Shown here in pieces: positions 44,910 to 53,571 of a stretch of 64,000 nt of DNA (position 1 is its first letter; every line of letters begins with the position of its first letter). Source of the DNA: an uncultured Lachnospiraceae bacterium. Its GTDB lineage: Bacteria; Bacillota; Clostridia; Lachnospirales; Lachnospiraceae. The notes below the pieces were generated by a model. The model had not been told where the DNA came from. It made no database searches and saw only the letters and a list, made by a program, of their open reading frames with translations. The position numbers were made by a program, and so were the translations under genes. The DNA is taken from positions 180,215 through 244,214 of the forward strand of contig CAJTPS010000004.1 of NCBI GenBank assembly GCA_910578555.1, written 5' to 3'.

Positions 44910-45556
44910 TCTGACACCTGTGCCTTTCTCTGTTCTTCCATTCTCTTCCTGCGGATCTCCGCAAAATTGCCCTCCACCGCATTGGTATCCTCCGCCACCT
45001 CGTCGGTATGTCCAAGCACCGTCTTCACTGTCAGCCACAGTACTTTCACATCCATCCCGAAAGTAAGGTGCTCCACATATTCCACATCCCTGGCAAGCCG
45101 CCTGTCCCAGTCGATATAATTGCGGCCGCTGACCTGCGCTAAGCCCGTCAGACCGGGACGCACGCTGTGCCGAAGTTTCTCACGCTCACTGTAATAAGGC
45201 AGATACGATACCAGAAGCGGTCTCGGCCCTATGATGCTCATATCCCCTTTCAGTATATTAAACAGTTCCGGCAGTTCGTCCAGACTCGTCCCTCGCAGAA
45301 ATCTGCCGAACTTCGTCAGCCGAACCGCATCCGGCAGCAGCCTGCCGTTCTCGTCTTTTTCATCCGTCATCGTACGGAATTTACACAGCGTAAAGATCTT
45401 TTCATTCTTTCCCGGGCGCTCCTGCCGGAACAAAACCGGACTTCCCAGCTTCACGCGCACCAGAATACAGAGTACCAGCAGGATCGGACTGAGCACTATA
45501 ATACCACACAGTGACAGCAGAAAATCTAAAGCTCGCTTGATACATTTCTTATACAT
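44906..45556 (-). CDS. PglC-type phosphoglycosyl transferase (initiating enzyme)
   Basis: 216 residues, monotopic phosphoglycosyl transferase. An N-terminal re-entrant hydrophobic helix (about 8-33) with the Ser-Pro helix break in LSPILLV, then FRQERPGKNEKIF, FRTMTDEKDENG, the Glu-containing LDELPELFNILKGDMSIIGP and RPLL. VRPGLTGLAQVSGRN follows. Moves a sugar phosphate from UDP-sugar to undecaprenyl phosphate, starting glycan assembly. The small size without extra N-terminal helices matches PglC/EpsL rather than WbaP. Likely substrate is the UDP-4-amino-4,6-dideoxy-HexNAc derivative from the neighbouring PglF/PglE-like enzymes. Confidence 0.9.
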   Translation of the reverse strand: MYKKCIKRALDFLLSLCGIIVLSPILLVLCILVRVKLGSPVLFRQERPGKNEKIFTLCKFRTMTDEKDENGRLLPDAVRLTKFGRFLRGTSLDELPELFNILKGDMSIIGPRPLLVSYLPYYSEREKLRHSVRPGLTGLAQVSGRNYIDWDRRLARDVEYVEHLTFGMDVKVLWLTVKTVLGHTDEVAEDTNAVEGNFAEIRRKRMEEQRKAQVSD

Positions 45557-45564
45557 ATGCTATT

Positions 45565-45629
45565 CCTCATTTCTGCGCACGCTCTTTGCGCATCAACGAG
45601 TTTGTGTCAAGTGTACGCAGACACAAATC
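45565..45629 (-). repeat. Intergenic leader element copy, upstream of PglC-type gene
   Basis: Plus-strand CCTCATTTCTGCG (45565-45577) and ACGCAGACACAAATC (45615-45629) match the copy before the epimerase. TTTGTGTC and GACACAAA (45601-45608 and 45620-45627) form an 8 bp inverted repeat inside it. Confidence 0.6.
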
Positions 45630-45633
45630 TCGC

Positions 45634-45657
45634 GTGTGAAAAATTTATTTTTCACAC
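45634..45657. repeat. Perfect 10 bp hairpin between DUF2164 gene and PglC-type gene
   Basis: GTGTGAAAAA and TTTTTCACAC around a 4-base loop, just after the DUF2164 stop codon. On the minus strand the stem ends ACACGCG with no T tract outside it, so it could be an attenuator, an RNA-stabilising hairpin or a weak terminator. Confidence 0.55.
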
Positions 45658-45666
45658 TACTCCTCT

Positions 45667-45906
45667 TTATCTCACATCCCGGTACAAAGCATAATAATCC
45701 GTCTCCATGTTATCCGCGTATTTCTCAAAGAAACGCTTCGCATCCTCCAGCGCCTTGTTATATATTCTGTTTCCCAGCATCTCCTGAAAAAAATCAAGTA
45801 CTCTGCCGGTTCCGATCATCCCCAGATCCAGATCATGCTCCTCCTTAAAAAAATGAGCAATCTCTTCACACATCAATTGTTTCTCTTTGTCCTCAAAAGA
45901 ATACAT
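45667..45906 (-). CDS. DUF2164-like small protein
   Basis: 79 residues, soluble, no signal. MCEEIAHFFKEEHDLDLGMI followed by TGRVLDFFQEMLGNRIYNKALEDA fits the DUF2164 family (eeIxxYFxeErdxxiGxxxAxxLLDFFxxxxGxxxYNxAxxDA). Its function is unknown. It is unusual to find it inside a glycan locus, here placed between the PglE-like aminotransferase and the PglC-type transferase, with a hairpin directly after it. It could be a structural partner of one of these enzymes or an unrelated passenger. Confidence 0.7.
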   Translation of the reverse strand: MYSFEDKEKQLMCEEIAHFFKEEHDLDLGMIGTGRVLDFFQEMLGNRIYNKALEDAKRFFEKYADNMETDYYALYRDVR

Positions 45907-45933
45907 GACCCTCTCCGTTCAACCTGTTATCCT

Positions 45934-47070
45934 CTACTCGTTTCCGAAACACCTGCGCACCGTGCGGATGATCAGTTCCATATCTTCCTCTGTGTTCTTG
46001 ATATCGCTGGGCAGACAGAGTCCTCTGTAAAACACATCTGTCCCCACACTGCTGCCGTCCTCGTGATAGGCAATAAAATCACATTTCTCAAAGACTGGCT
46101 GCAGGTGCATCGGCTTCCAGATCGGTCTCGTCTCTATATTTTCTTCTGCCAGCGCATCCATTAACATATCAGGTGTTACGTTACACCCGTTCTCAATTGT
46201 CATGCATGACAGCCAGCAGTTTGCGTCTCCATCAGGATTCAACGGATTCATGGCAATCTGCGGCAGATCCGCGAAAGCTTCCCGATACTGCCTGTAGATT
46301 GCCTGTTTTTTCGCCTTATGCTCCTCTATATGAAGAAGCTGCCCTCTGCCGATCCCCGCCGTGACATTGCTCATGCGGTAATTATATCCAATCTGAGAAT
46401 GCTGATAATGTCTGGCCGGATCTCTCGCCTGTGTAGCCAGGAATGTCGCCTGTTTTGTCGCTTCCTCGTCGGCCGACACCAGCATGCCGCCGCCGGAAGT
46501 CGTAATAATCTTATTGCCGTTAAAAGAATAGATTCCGTATTTGCCGAAAGTACCCGTATGACGTCCTTTGTACGTACTGCTTAAAGATTCCGCCGCATCC
46601 TCGATCATCGGTACATGGTGCTCTTCACAGATCGCCATGATCTCATCCAGTTTCGCAGGCGTACCATAGAGGTGCACACAGATTACCGCCTTTGGATGCG
46701 GATATTTCTCAAATGCCCTGCGCAGCGCTTCCGGAGACATGTTCCAGGTATCCGGTTCCGCATCGATAAACACGGGCGTCGCAGCCTCATATACAATCGG
46801 ATTACAGGATGCTGAGAAAGTCAGATCCGACACAAACACAATATCGCCGGGTCCCGCCCCGATCAGTTTAAGCGCCAGATGGATCGCCGCCGTTCCCGCA
46901 CTTAGCGCCGCCGCATGACCGCATCCCGTATAATCCGCGATCTCCTGTTCAAAAGCGCTGACATTAGGGCCCAGCGGCGCCACCCAGTTCGTTTCAAACG
47001 CTTCCTTCACATACTTCTGTTCCTCGTCGTGCATAGTCGGACACGATAAGTATATCCTTTTCTTTTCCAT
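45934..47070 (-). CDS. PglE/EpsN-like UDP-4-keto-6-deoxy-HexNAc aminotransferase
   Basis: 378 residues from the ATG; a GTG three codons earlier is possible. DegT/DnrJ/EryC1 PLP family. NWVAPLGPNVSAFE and SAGTAAIHLALKL in the N-terminal part, VPMIEDAAESLSSTYKG with the PLP-ring Asp/Ala near 158, and YSFNGNKIITTSGGG with the PLP lysine K187. The NWVAPLGP and SFNGNK forms are typical of PglE and Bacillus EpsN, which make UDP-4-amino-4,6-dideoxy-GlcNAc. Directly follows the PglF-like dehydratase gene, which supplies its substrate. No PglD-type acetyltransferase is adjacent. Confidence 0.88.
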   Translation of the reverse strand: MEKKRIYLSCPTMHDEEQKYVKEAFETNWVAPLGPNVSAFEQEIADYTGCGHAAALSAGTAAIHLALKLIGAGPGDIVFVSDLTFSASCNPIVYEAATPVFIDAEPDTWNMSPEALRRAFEKYPHPKAVICVHLYGTPAKLDEIMAICEEHHVPMIEDAAESLSSTYKGRHTGTFGKYGIYSFNGNKIITTSGGGMLVSADEEATKQATFLATQARDPARHYQHSQIGYNYRMSNVTAGIGRGQLLHIEEHKAKKQAIYRQYREAFADLPQIAMNPLNPDGDANCWLSCMTIENGCNVTPDMLMDALAEENIETRPIWKPMHLQPVFEKCDFIAYHEDGSSVGTDVFYRGLCLPSDIKNTEEDMELIIRTVRRCFGNE

Positions 47071-47152
47071 AACAGACACTCTTCCTTTCTGTTCCTGCCA
47101 AACCTCTCCGCTCTGTATGCCATACCCTGATCAGCCGCATCCCTCTATCGCA

Positions 47153-49045
47153 TTACACCGTTTCTTTCAGTACCTCATCGCCCTGACTGTGATAAGTTGG
47201 AACGATCCTCTTGATCAACGGTCTGATATCCGAATTTTCAACCTGACACTCATCCTTCAATTCTTTTAACTGCGTAAAAAATTCATGCTCATCGAGTTCG
47301 ATCGGTTTCCCGATATGAATCATCCTGTTTGCGGTGTCCTTCATGCCCTCTTCGTCCATGAGCAGTTCTTCATACAGTTTCTCGCCGGGGCGAAGTCCCG
47401 TAAACTTGATCTTAATATCATCTCCCACACGGTAGCCCGACAGTTTGATCAGATTATGTGCCAGATCGAGTATTTTCACGGGTTCTCCCATATCCAGCAC
47501 GAAAATCTCGCCGCCCTTCGCATAGGCGCCGGCCTGCAGGACAAGCGAAACCGCCTCTGGGATCGTCATAAAATAACGTATGATATCCGGGTGGGTCACG
47601 GTAACCGGACCGCCCGCCGCGATCTGCTTGCGGAACAGAGGAATCACGCTGCCGTTACTGCCCAGCACGTTTCCGAACCGGACTGCCACAAATTCCGTCT
47701 CATAATGCTTGTCAAAGGTCTGTATGATCATCTCACAGATCCGTTTGCTGGCTCCCATGATGTTCGTCGGGTTTACCGCCTTGTCAGTGGAGATCATGAC
47801 AAATCGCTGTACACCGCTCATGGCAGCTGCCTGCGCGGTCTTAAAGGTACCGAACACATTATTCTTGATCGCCTCGGTAGGACTGTCCTCCATAAGCGGT
47901 ACATGCTTATGCGCCGCGGCATGGTATACGATATCCGGCCGATATTTCGAGAAAATATAATTCATGCGGTTGGTATTGCGCACGGATGCAATCAGTACCA
48001 CCAGATCCAGCTCCGGATATTTCGCCTTCAGCTCCTGCTGTACATCATAGACCGTATTCTCATAGATATCTACGATAATAAGCCGTTTCGGTCTGTGTAT
48101 CGCGATCTGACGACACAGTTCACTGCCGATGGAGCCGCCGCCGCCGGTGACCAGCACCGCCTTGCCCTGCACATAACCGAGAATGGAATCCAGATCCACG
48201 CTGATCGGATCTCTGCCCAGCAGATCCTCCACCTCCACGTCACGCAGTTTACTGACATTGACCTCACCGTTCACAAGCTGATACATGCCCGGCAGGGAAC
48301 GCAGCTTACAGTTTGTATCTTTACAGATTTCCAGAATGTTCTTAATCTCCGCCCTGCTGGCTGACGGCATCGCCACGATAATCTCATCCACATCATAGAT
48401 ATCGGCACACTCCACGATCTTGTCACGGCCGCCGACCACCTTGATGCCCTGGATAAATCTGCCCCACTTCCCCTTATCATCATCAATAATGCACTTGATG
48501 ACCATGGTCGAGAAATTGCTGTTGACAATCTCCTTAATGATCAGATTGGCAGCCTCCCCCGCGCCGATCACCATCACGGCAATCCGGTTCTTCTTATTCT
48601 GCTGCTTATGTTTCAGCCCGCGGAAAAAACGGTAGGAGAAACGGCTGCAGAAGATACATGTGATCAGCAGGAATAAATAAAAGAAATAGTAACTCTTGGG
48701 TACCGCTCTGGACGAGGTTCTGAAAAACTGCAGGCAAACGCCATTTACAAGCGTAGACAGCGCGCAGGATACCACGATGTTCTGCAATTCCGTCTCCCCT
48801 GCAAAAGCCCACAGACTGCTATAGAGGCGGAATAGATAGAAGATCCCCAGCGTCACCACAATATTGAGCGGCATCACATGCTCGATCGGGCTCATGAAAT
48901 GCTCGGGTATCTCATCCACCCGGAACTCATAGCGCATCACGATCGCCAGGTAGCTCGCCAGAACCACACTGATAATATCATATACGATCAGGCAGGTTCT
49001 CCGGTAAAAAAGCTTTACATTAAAAGGTTTTCTCTCTTTTTTCAT
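47153..49045 (-). CDS. PglF/CapD-like membrane-bound UDP-HexNAc 4,6-dehydratase
   Basis: 630 residues. Start at the ATG 10 bases after the preceding stop with AGGAAAAG before it; a TTG eleven codons earlier lies inside the previous gene. Four N-terminal membrane helices (about 15-130), then a Rossmann domain of the CoA-binding type near 150-270, and a long SDR domain with VTGGGGSIGSELCRQI, ISTDKAVNPTN and MGASKR. The Met-for-Tyr active site of PglF/WbpM dehydratases is present. Converts UDP-GlcNAc to the 4-keto-6-deoxy sugar, the first step towards bacillosamine-type sugars. Confidence 0.92.
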   Translation of the reverse strand: MKKERKPFNVKLFYRRTCLIVYDIISVVLASYLAIVMRYEFRVDEIPEHFMSPIEHVMPLNIVVTLGIFYLFRLYSSLWAFAGETELQNIVVSCALSTLVNGVCLQFFRTSSRAVPKSYYFFYLFLLITCIFCSRFSYRFFRGLKHKQQNKKNRIAVMVIGAGEAANLIIKEIVNSNFSTMVIKCIIDDDKGKWGRFIQGIKVVGGRDKIVECADIYDVDEIIVAMPSASRAEIKNILEICKDTNCKLRSLPGMYQLVNGEVNVSKLRDVEVEDLLGRDPISVDLDSILGYVQGKAVLVTGGGGSIGSELCRQIAIHRPKRLIIVDIYENTVYDVQQELKAKYPELDLVVLIASVRNTNRMNYIFSKYRPDIVYHAAAHKHVPLMEDSPTEAIKNNVFGTFKTAQAAAMSGVQRFVMISTDKAVNPTNIMGASKRICEMIIQTFDKHYETEFVAVRFGNVLGSNGSVIPLFRKQIAAGGPVTVTHPDIIRYFMTIPEAVSLVLQAGAYAKGGEIFVLDMGEPVKILDLAHNLIKLSGYRVGDDIKIKFTGLRPGEKLYEELLMDEEGMKDTANRMIHIGKPIELDEHEFFTQLKELKDECQVENSDIRPLIKRIVPTYHSQGDEVLKETV

Positions 49046-49055
49046 AGTTCTTTTC

Positions 49056-51635
49056 CTACGCCGCTTCTTTCCTGTCAATCAGGAGCGGTGCCATTGTCAA
49101 CAGTAAACAGAATGCAATGGAACTGCATGGATGGAAGATCCATTCCGTCAGCCCCGCTACCGCGAAGAGAATCAGCAGGGCAAGCGGCAGCGCCGCACAT
49201 ACTCTGTCCTCTTTGCGTCTATGATAGTACACTGCCGCCTGCACCAGCGTGCCGACGCCCAGCAGAATAAATATCACGCCCACATAGATGCCGTGATCAT
49301 AAGCAACCTGCAGATAGATATTGTGCGCATGGACGTTATAATGACCGTTCGGCTCCATAATACCCATATCGTCATGGCCGGCCTTGTTCAGATTATTATA
49401 ATACAGCCTGAAAATTTCTAGTCTTCCGTTTGTGTAGGAATATTCTTCCTCCTGCTCCTCACCGTCATTACCTTTTGCCTGCGTATCCGCAGATGCGAGA
49501 TCTATCGCGCCTTCCTCCGAGGCAATCCTGTTTTCCACAGACGCATTCCTCAGACCGGCCCCCGTATCCCTTGCCGCAGCCAGAAGAATGTCCTCACCTT
49601 CCGCCGTCACGAGTCCTCCTGCGCACTCTTCTTGTGCATCCGCAACCATATAGATCGCCCGCAGGCTCTCCACCTCCGGTATGCCCAGCACTTTCATCTG
49701 AAACACCTGTATGAACCGTTGAATCGTAATATAATAATAGGAATCCATGTCCCTGCCGTGCACGATCTCCACAGGCAGTTCCTCGATCTCATGCATTTCC
49801 GGTCTGGCGGTCACGGCGGGAACCATTCTCTGTGCCGTAAAGACCACCGGAAAACAGATGACCGCCGCAAGCAGCATCATAGCGCCGCTTCGCAGCATAC
49901 TGCGCCATCGGTTCTTCATGGAGAAGCATGTTACGGGAATCATCACCACCGCCATGACCATAACTGCCAGATACCCTGTTCTCGACAGCGTCAATAACAG
50001 ATACACAGCCGACACGCCAAACAGAAACAATTCTTTATATACAGCCGCAAACCGCCGGTTTCTCCCGTATGCATCCAGAAACTTTACAAACGCGGCACAC
50101 ACTACAAGCGCCAGGTATACCGCAGACATCGTCACCGTGTGGAAAATAAACGGATATCTGTAATATCGGAAGAACATATACGGTCTGTGCAGCAGACAGT
50201 ACAGCACCATGATGCCGAAGTGCACCAGGATACCGTTACAGATATTGCGAAGCAGAGACGCCTTGCCCTCCCATGCCGCCATATTCACATAGAACAGCAC
50301 AAAAGCACATACCAGATAAATAGGCCATCCCCGTGTATTACGATACAACATGATCGCCGCAAAAAACACCGCCACCAGAATTCCATACGCAGCGCTTATG
50401 CCCTTAACCTGTCTCCGTACCAGAACCCGTATCGTGCCAATCACTACCAGTCCCGCAAGAATCCCCGCCCAGACGGTGAGTTTCACTGTAAGGATCTCCA
50501 TCTCCTCCGGGTCCGTCAGTGCCGCCATGGCGCTGTGATAATAACGCTGTGCAAGGAAAGCCGCCGCAATCAGATACACCAGATTAATAATATTAAAAAT
50601 GTCTTTTCGCTTATAAGTCACAATGACCGCCAGCGCGAAGAAAATCAGCTGCTGCCTGTATGCTGCGGTATGATGGATCTCATACAGACCGTTCATGTAA
50701 TTACAGCATGCCCAGAGTGCTCCTGCGATCGCAGCAGACTGCAGACCGTTTCGCATGTTCGCTTCCAGGACGTCAAATATCGTTCTGTCCGAAGCACAGC
50801 CTGTCCGGTCATGATTGACTGCATAGAGCAACAGCACTGCCGTCAGCAGGATGCTCCCCTCATAAAACAAAATCGACACGGTATTGGTCGTAAACAGTCT
50901 GCAGGGCCATACCGCCGCGCATGCCACGACTGCTGCAATCACAATAAGGGGATTGCACACTGCTTTGACAGTCTGTTCCACCGTAACCAGTATATTTCTC
51001 TCCGGCCGTCTGCCATAATACTTTCCCGTCAGATAAGTAACGGCAACAGCAAACAACACAAACAGGGCAGCACACAGCAGTGTCTTGCCCTTGCGAAGCG
51101 GTACCTCGTACTCATACGCGGCAATCATACAGCGCTGCGTGTCTTCCACATTGCCGTAGTACAGTGTACCGTTATAAATATTATCTGTCTGCGATGTATA
51201 TTGATATGCAACCCGAAACGGTTCTTCGATCCCCTGCAGTAGGAAATAATATTCCCTTCCTACCTGCGTATCGATGTTGACCTGCACCGTGCAGTATCCC
51301 GGAATGTGCTTCATATCTTTCGTGTCGATCACCTGCTGCATGATCACCTGCATGGCTGCATCATATAATACGAAGTTAAATTCCTCTCCTGCCGTTCCCT
51401 CGTGGATATAAATATTAATATTTTTCAGTCTGTCATACTGGGCGATGAACATCTGCTGTACCACATAACCTGATGTGATCTCTTCAGATTCCATGAACGT
51501 CTCCGGAAGTGTCCTGCCGTTGGCAGTCACCGTTTCCTTAATCAGACGAACCGGCCATAGCGCAAGCAGCGCACACAGCACGATAATCCAGACCGTTTCG
51601 CAGATCGCCTCTCTTCTAGTGATTATTCTGTTCAT
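49056..51635 (-). CDS. Very large Wzy_C/WaaL-like O-antigen ligase or polymerase
   Basis: 859 residues, far longer than the usual 400-500. About 12-14 spans. An N-terminal 200-residue extracytoplasmic domain lies between the first two spans (no family recognised). Near 770 the Wzy_C/WaaL signature appears as YNVHAHNIYLQVAYDHGIYV, with the active-site His in HNIYLQ. It is preceded by a 130-residue acidic outer loop rich in Ala/Glu. Could polymerise repeat units, ligate glycan to an acceptor, or act as a PglL-like O-oligosaccharyltransferase. A candidate promoter lies about 80 bases upstream. Confidence 0.75.
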   Translation of the reverse strand: MNRIITRREAICETVWIIVLCALLALWPVRLIKETVTANGRTLPETFMESEEITSGYVVQQMFIAQYDRLKNINIYIHEGTAGEEFNFVLYDAAMQVIMQQVIDTKDMKHIPGYCTVQVNIDTQVGREYYFLLQGIEEPFRVAYQYTSQTDNIYNGTLYYGNVEDTQRCMIAAYEYEVPLRKGKTLLCAALFVLFAVAVTYLTGKYYGRRPERNILVTVEQTVKAVCNPLIVIAAVVACAAVWPCRLFTTNTVSILFYEGSILLTAVLLLYAVNHDRTGCASDRTIFDVLEANMRNGLQSAAIAGALWACCNYMNGLYEIHHTAAYRQQLIFFALAVIVTYKRKDIFNIINLVYLIAAAFLAQRYYHSAMAALTDPEEMEILTVKLTVWAGILAGLVVIGTIRVLVRRQVKGISAAYGILVAVFFAAIMLYRNTRGWPIYLVCAFVLFYVNMAAWEGKASLLRNICNGILVHFGIMVLYCLLHRPYMFFRYYRYPFIFHTVTMSAVYLALVVCAAFVKFLDAYGRNRRFAAVYKELFLFGVSAVYLLLTLSRTGYLAVMVMAVVMIPVTCFSMKNRWRSMLRSGAMMLLAAVICFPVVFTAQRMVPAVTARPEMHEIEELPVEIVHGRDMDSYYYITIQRFIQVFQMKVLGIPEVESLRAIYMVADAQEECAGGLVTAEGEDILLAAARDTGAGLRNASVENRIASEEGAIDLASADTQAKGNDGEEQEEEYSYTNGRLEIFRLYYNNLNKAGHDDMGIMEPNGHYNVHAHNIYLQVAYDHGIYVGVIFILLGVGTLVQAAVYYHRRKEDRVCAALPLALLILFAVAGLTEWIFHPCSSIAFCLLLTMAPLLIDRKEAA

Positions 51636-51713
51636 TGTCGATTCCCGATCTTCTTCAAAATATCATAACAGTCCGGCCGCATATTATAATCAGCCGTCGG
51701 AATATCATTGCTT

Positions 51714-51742
51714 AGTATATCACGATTGTATATTTTTTACAA
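51714..51742 (-). promoter_or_regulatory. Candidate internal promoter upstream of the large Wzy_C gene
   Basis: TTGTAA (51737-51742), 17 bases, TATACT (51714-51719) with TG one base before the -10 (extended -10). It lies in the 124-base gap after the DUF6020-like gene and would drive the ligase-PglF-PglE-PglC block. Inference from consensus match. Confidence 0.55.
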
Positions 51743-51759
51743 CTAAAGGCAAGGCCGCA

Positions 51760-53571
51760 CTACACCTCTTCCAGGAGCATGGCCGCAAACAGCGGCAACC
51801 CGTACCAGAAGATCAGCACATACCGGGGCAGATAGGTCGGTCCTAGCAGAACCGTAAGCCAGACCGTAAGCACCATCATATAGGGGATCACGATATTGTA
51901 CTTGCGCCGGTACAGCATATATGCGAACACGAAGGCGATACACCAGAATATCCCGCCAGGAGAATAGAGCATGGAATAGATCGGAATTTTTTCCTGAGAA
52001 ATCTCCAGCGCCAGCTTACGATATGCCTCGTCAAGCCATGGAATCTTGCTGTCCCTGAATCCCGGCTCCTCCACCTCATAACCGAAATAAGAGCTCTCCC
52101 CATATGTGAACGTAAACACGGTGTTACCGGAATAGACATCGATCACCGTATCGGGATACCAGAAGCCATAGGAGTTCACGAGCCATGCATTGATATAGGA
52201 TAAAGGCTTCTTTAATCCGATCCGCAGCCAAAGTCCTGCATACTTCGACTTGTCCGCGGCAAATACTTCATTCTGAAAACGGACCTTCACCGGATCGGAC
52301 AGCTTGGGATTGTATAACACCAGCGCCTCTTCCGGCAGGATCTCGTGCAGTGTGTCGATATCCTCCTGCTCGAAGGCTTCCCTGTTGAATTTATAGGTTC
52401 TTGCAAGCTGCTGGATCGGAACCGTAAGGATTTCCTGATTCTCTCCTCCTGTTGCATGAAACGCTACCGTCAGCCCTGTGTTAATTACGAAATAGGCAAG
52501 AAAAATCATACCGATGAGAAGTCCGGTTTTCTTCAGATTCTGTTTATGATAAACGAGCAGAATCGGCACCATCACGGCAAACGCGTAGACGCCGTTTTTG
52601 CGAAACAGCATCATGGCCACGGCACTCAGCACAAAGAAAAGCATTTTGCGGTTTGATGTAAAAAACTGCTGTTCTTCGCTGCCCATATCTAAAAGCGCCA
52701 GCAGCAGAAGTAATAATGCCACCGTAAACAGCGCATCTTTGGCGGAGCAGAGCGTAAACATCACGATCACCGGAAAGAAGGCAAAGTAGAGCAGCGAAAG
52801 CAGACGGACCCCGCGGGAAACCTTCCGCCGCCGCATGAAAGAAAGCAGATAGGTAAATCCGCCTGAAACAATCATCATCTGCACCACCATATAACAGGCA
52901 ATCCCCAGATTATAGGAATCCGTCACTTTATGCACCGCACAGATGATGCCGCCCAGCATAAGTACATGGACCAGCGGATGATGCGTATTAAAATTTCTGG
53001 ATGCCACCTGCAGCCATTCATCCTGTGCATCATAGACAAAGAATCCCGGATACACCGCAAGCAGTACCGGCAGCCAGCACACGATCATAAAAATAAATGT
53101 GAACAGGTTCGCATATTTTGCCGCGCGCTGTGGCGCCTCAGGCATCCTGATATGCTTCGCAAGCCTGTTCTTCCGCCCCTCCATGCCGCCCAGAAAATCC
53201 CAAAACTTTCTCACCAGAACGGTGAACAGACATGTCAGAACCGGCAGTGAAACCCACAGTTTCCAGTCCTTAAAATTCACGTTTCCCACCGCGTCGAGAC
53301 GAACGCCGAACAGCATCGCCGCAGTAAACAGTCCGGACAGGATGCCCGCGATCGTCCACCCTCTCCGGTTATGCAGATCGATCGTCTGCAGAGAGCGGTT
53401 CACTGCACACAAACACAGCAGCCACATGAAAACCGCAAATATACTGTTCGTGAAGCCGATGGTATTCTCTTTCAGATTTAAAACCTGAGGAAAGCAGAGC
53501 GTTCCCGCCGTTGCCAACAGGAAAGCCACCGTACTCAGTTTCATTTTGATTCCAAATTCATTCTCATTCAT
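51760..53571 (-). CDS. DUF6020 large membrane protein, possible GT-C glycosyltransferase
   Basis: 603 residues, about 13 spans. VYPGFFVYDAQDEWLQVASR and NTHHPLVHVLMLG lie in a long outer loop, SAKDALFTVALLL in a span, and a soluble extracytoplasmic domain near 370-510. Related to the protein at 30985. The Asp-rich outer loop next to His-His-Pro recalls GT-C active sites. The start overlaps the end of the GtrB-like gene by 8 bases, which suggests that it may use the polyprenyl-phosphate sugar made by that enzyme. Catalytic role unproven. Confidence 0.62.
   Translation of the reverse strand: MNENEFGIKMKLSTVAFLLATAGTLCFPQVLNLKENTIGFTNSIFAVFMWLLCLCAVNRSLQTIDLHNRRGWTIAGILSGLFTAAMLFGVRLDAVGNVNFKDWKLWVSLPVLTCLFTVLVRKFWDFLGGMEGRKNRLAKHIRMPEAPQRAAKYANLFTFIFMIVCWLPVLLAVYPGFFVYDAQDEWLQVASRNFNTHHPLVHVLMLGGIICAVHKVTDSYNLGIACYMVVQMMIVSGGFTYLLSFMRRRKVSRGVRLLSLLYFAFFPVIVMFTLCSAKDALFTVALLLLLLALLDMGSEEQQFFTSNRKMLFFVLSAVAMMLFRKNGVYAFAVMVPILLVYHKQNLKKTGLLIGMIFLAYFVINTGLTVAFHATGGENQEILTVPIQQLARTYKFNREAFEQEDIDTLHEILPEEALVLYNPKLSDPVKVRFQNEVFAADKSKYAGLWLRIGLKKPLSYINAWLVNSYGFWYPDTVIDVYSGNTVFTFTYGESSYFGYEVEEPGFRDSKIPWLDEAYRKLALEISQEKIPIYSMLYSPGGIFWCIAFVFAYMLYRRKYNIVIPYMMVLTVWLTVLLGPTYLPRYVLIFWYGLPLFAAMLLEEV

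Noticed and set aside
44910..45038. Longer start for the ATP-grasp gene
   Set aside because: The extra 43 codons lie wholly over the PglC-type gene and give a low-complexity Gly/Glu/Arg peptide; the TTG overlapping the TGA fits better.
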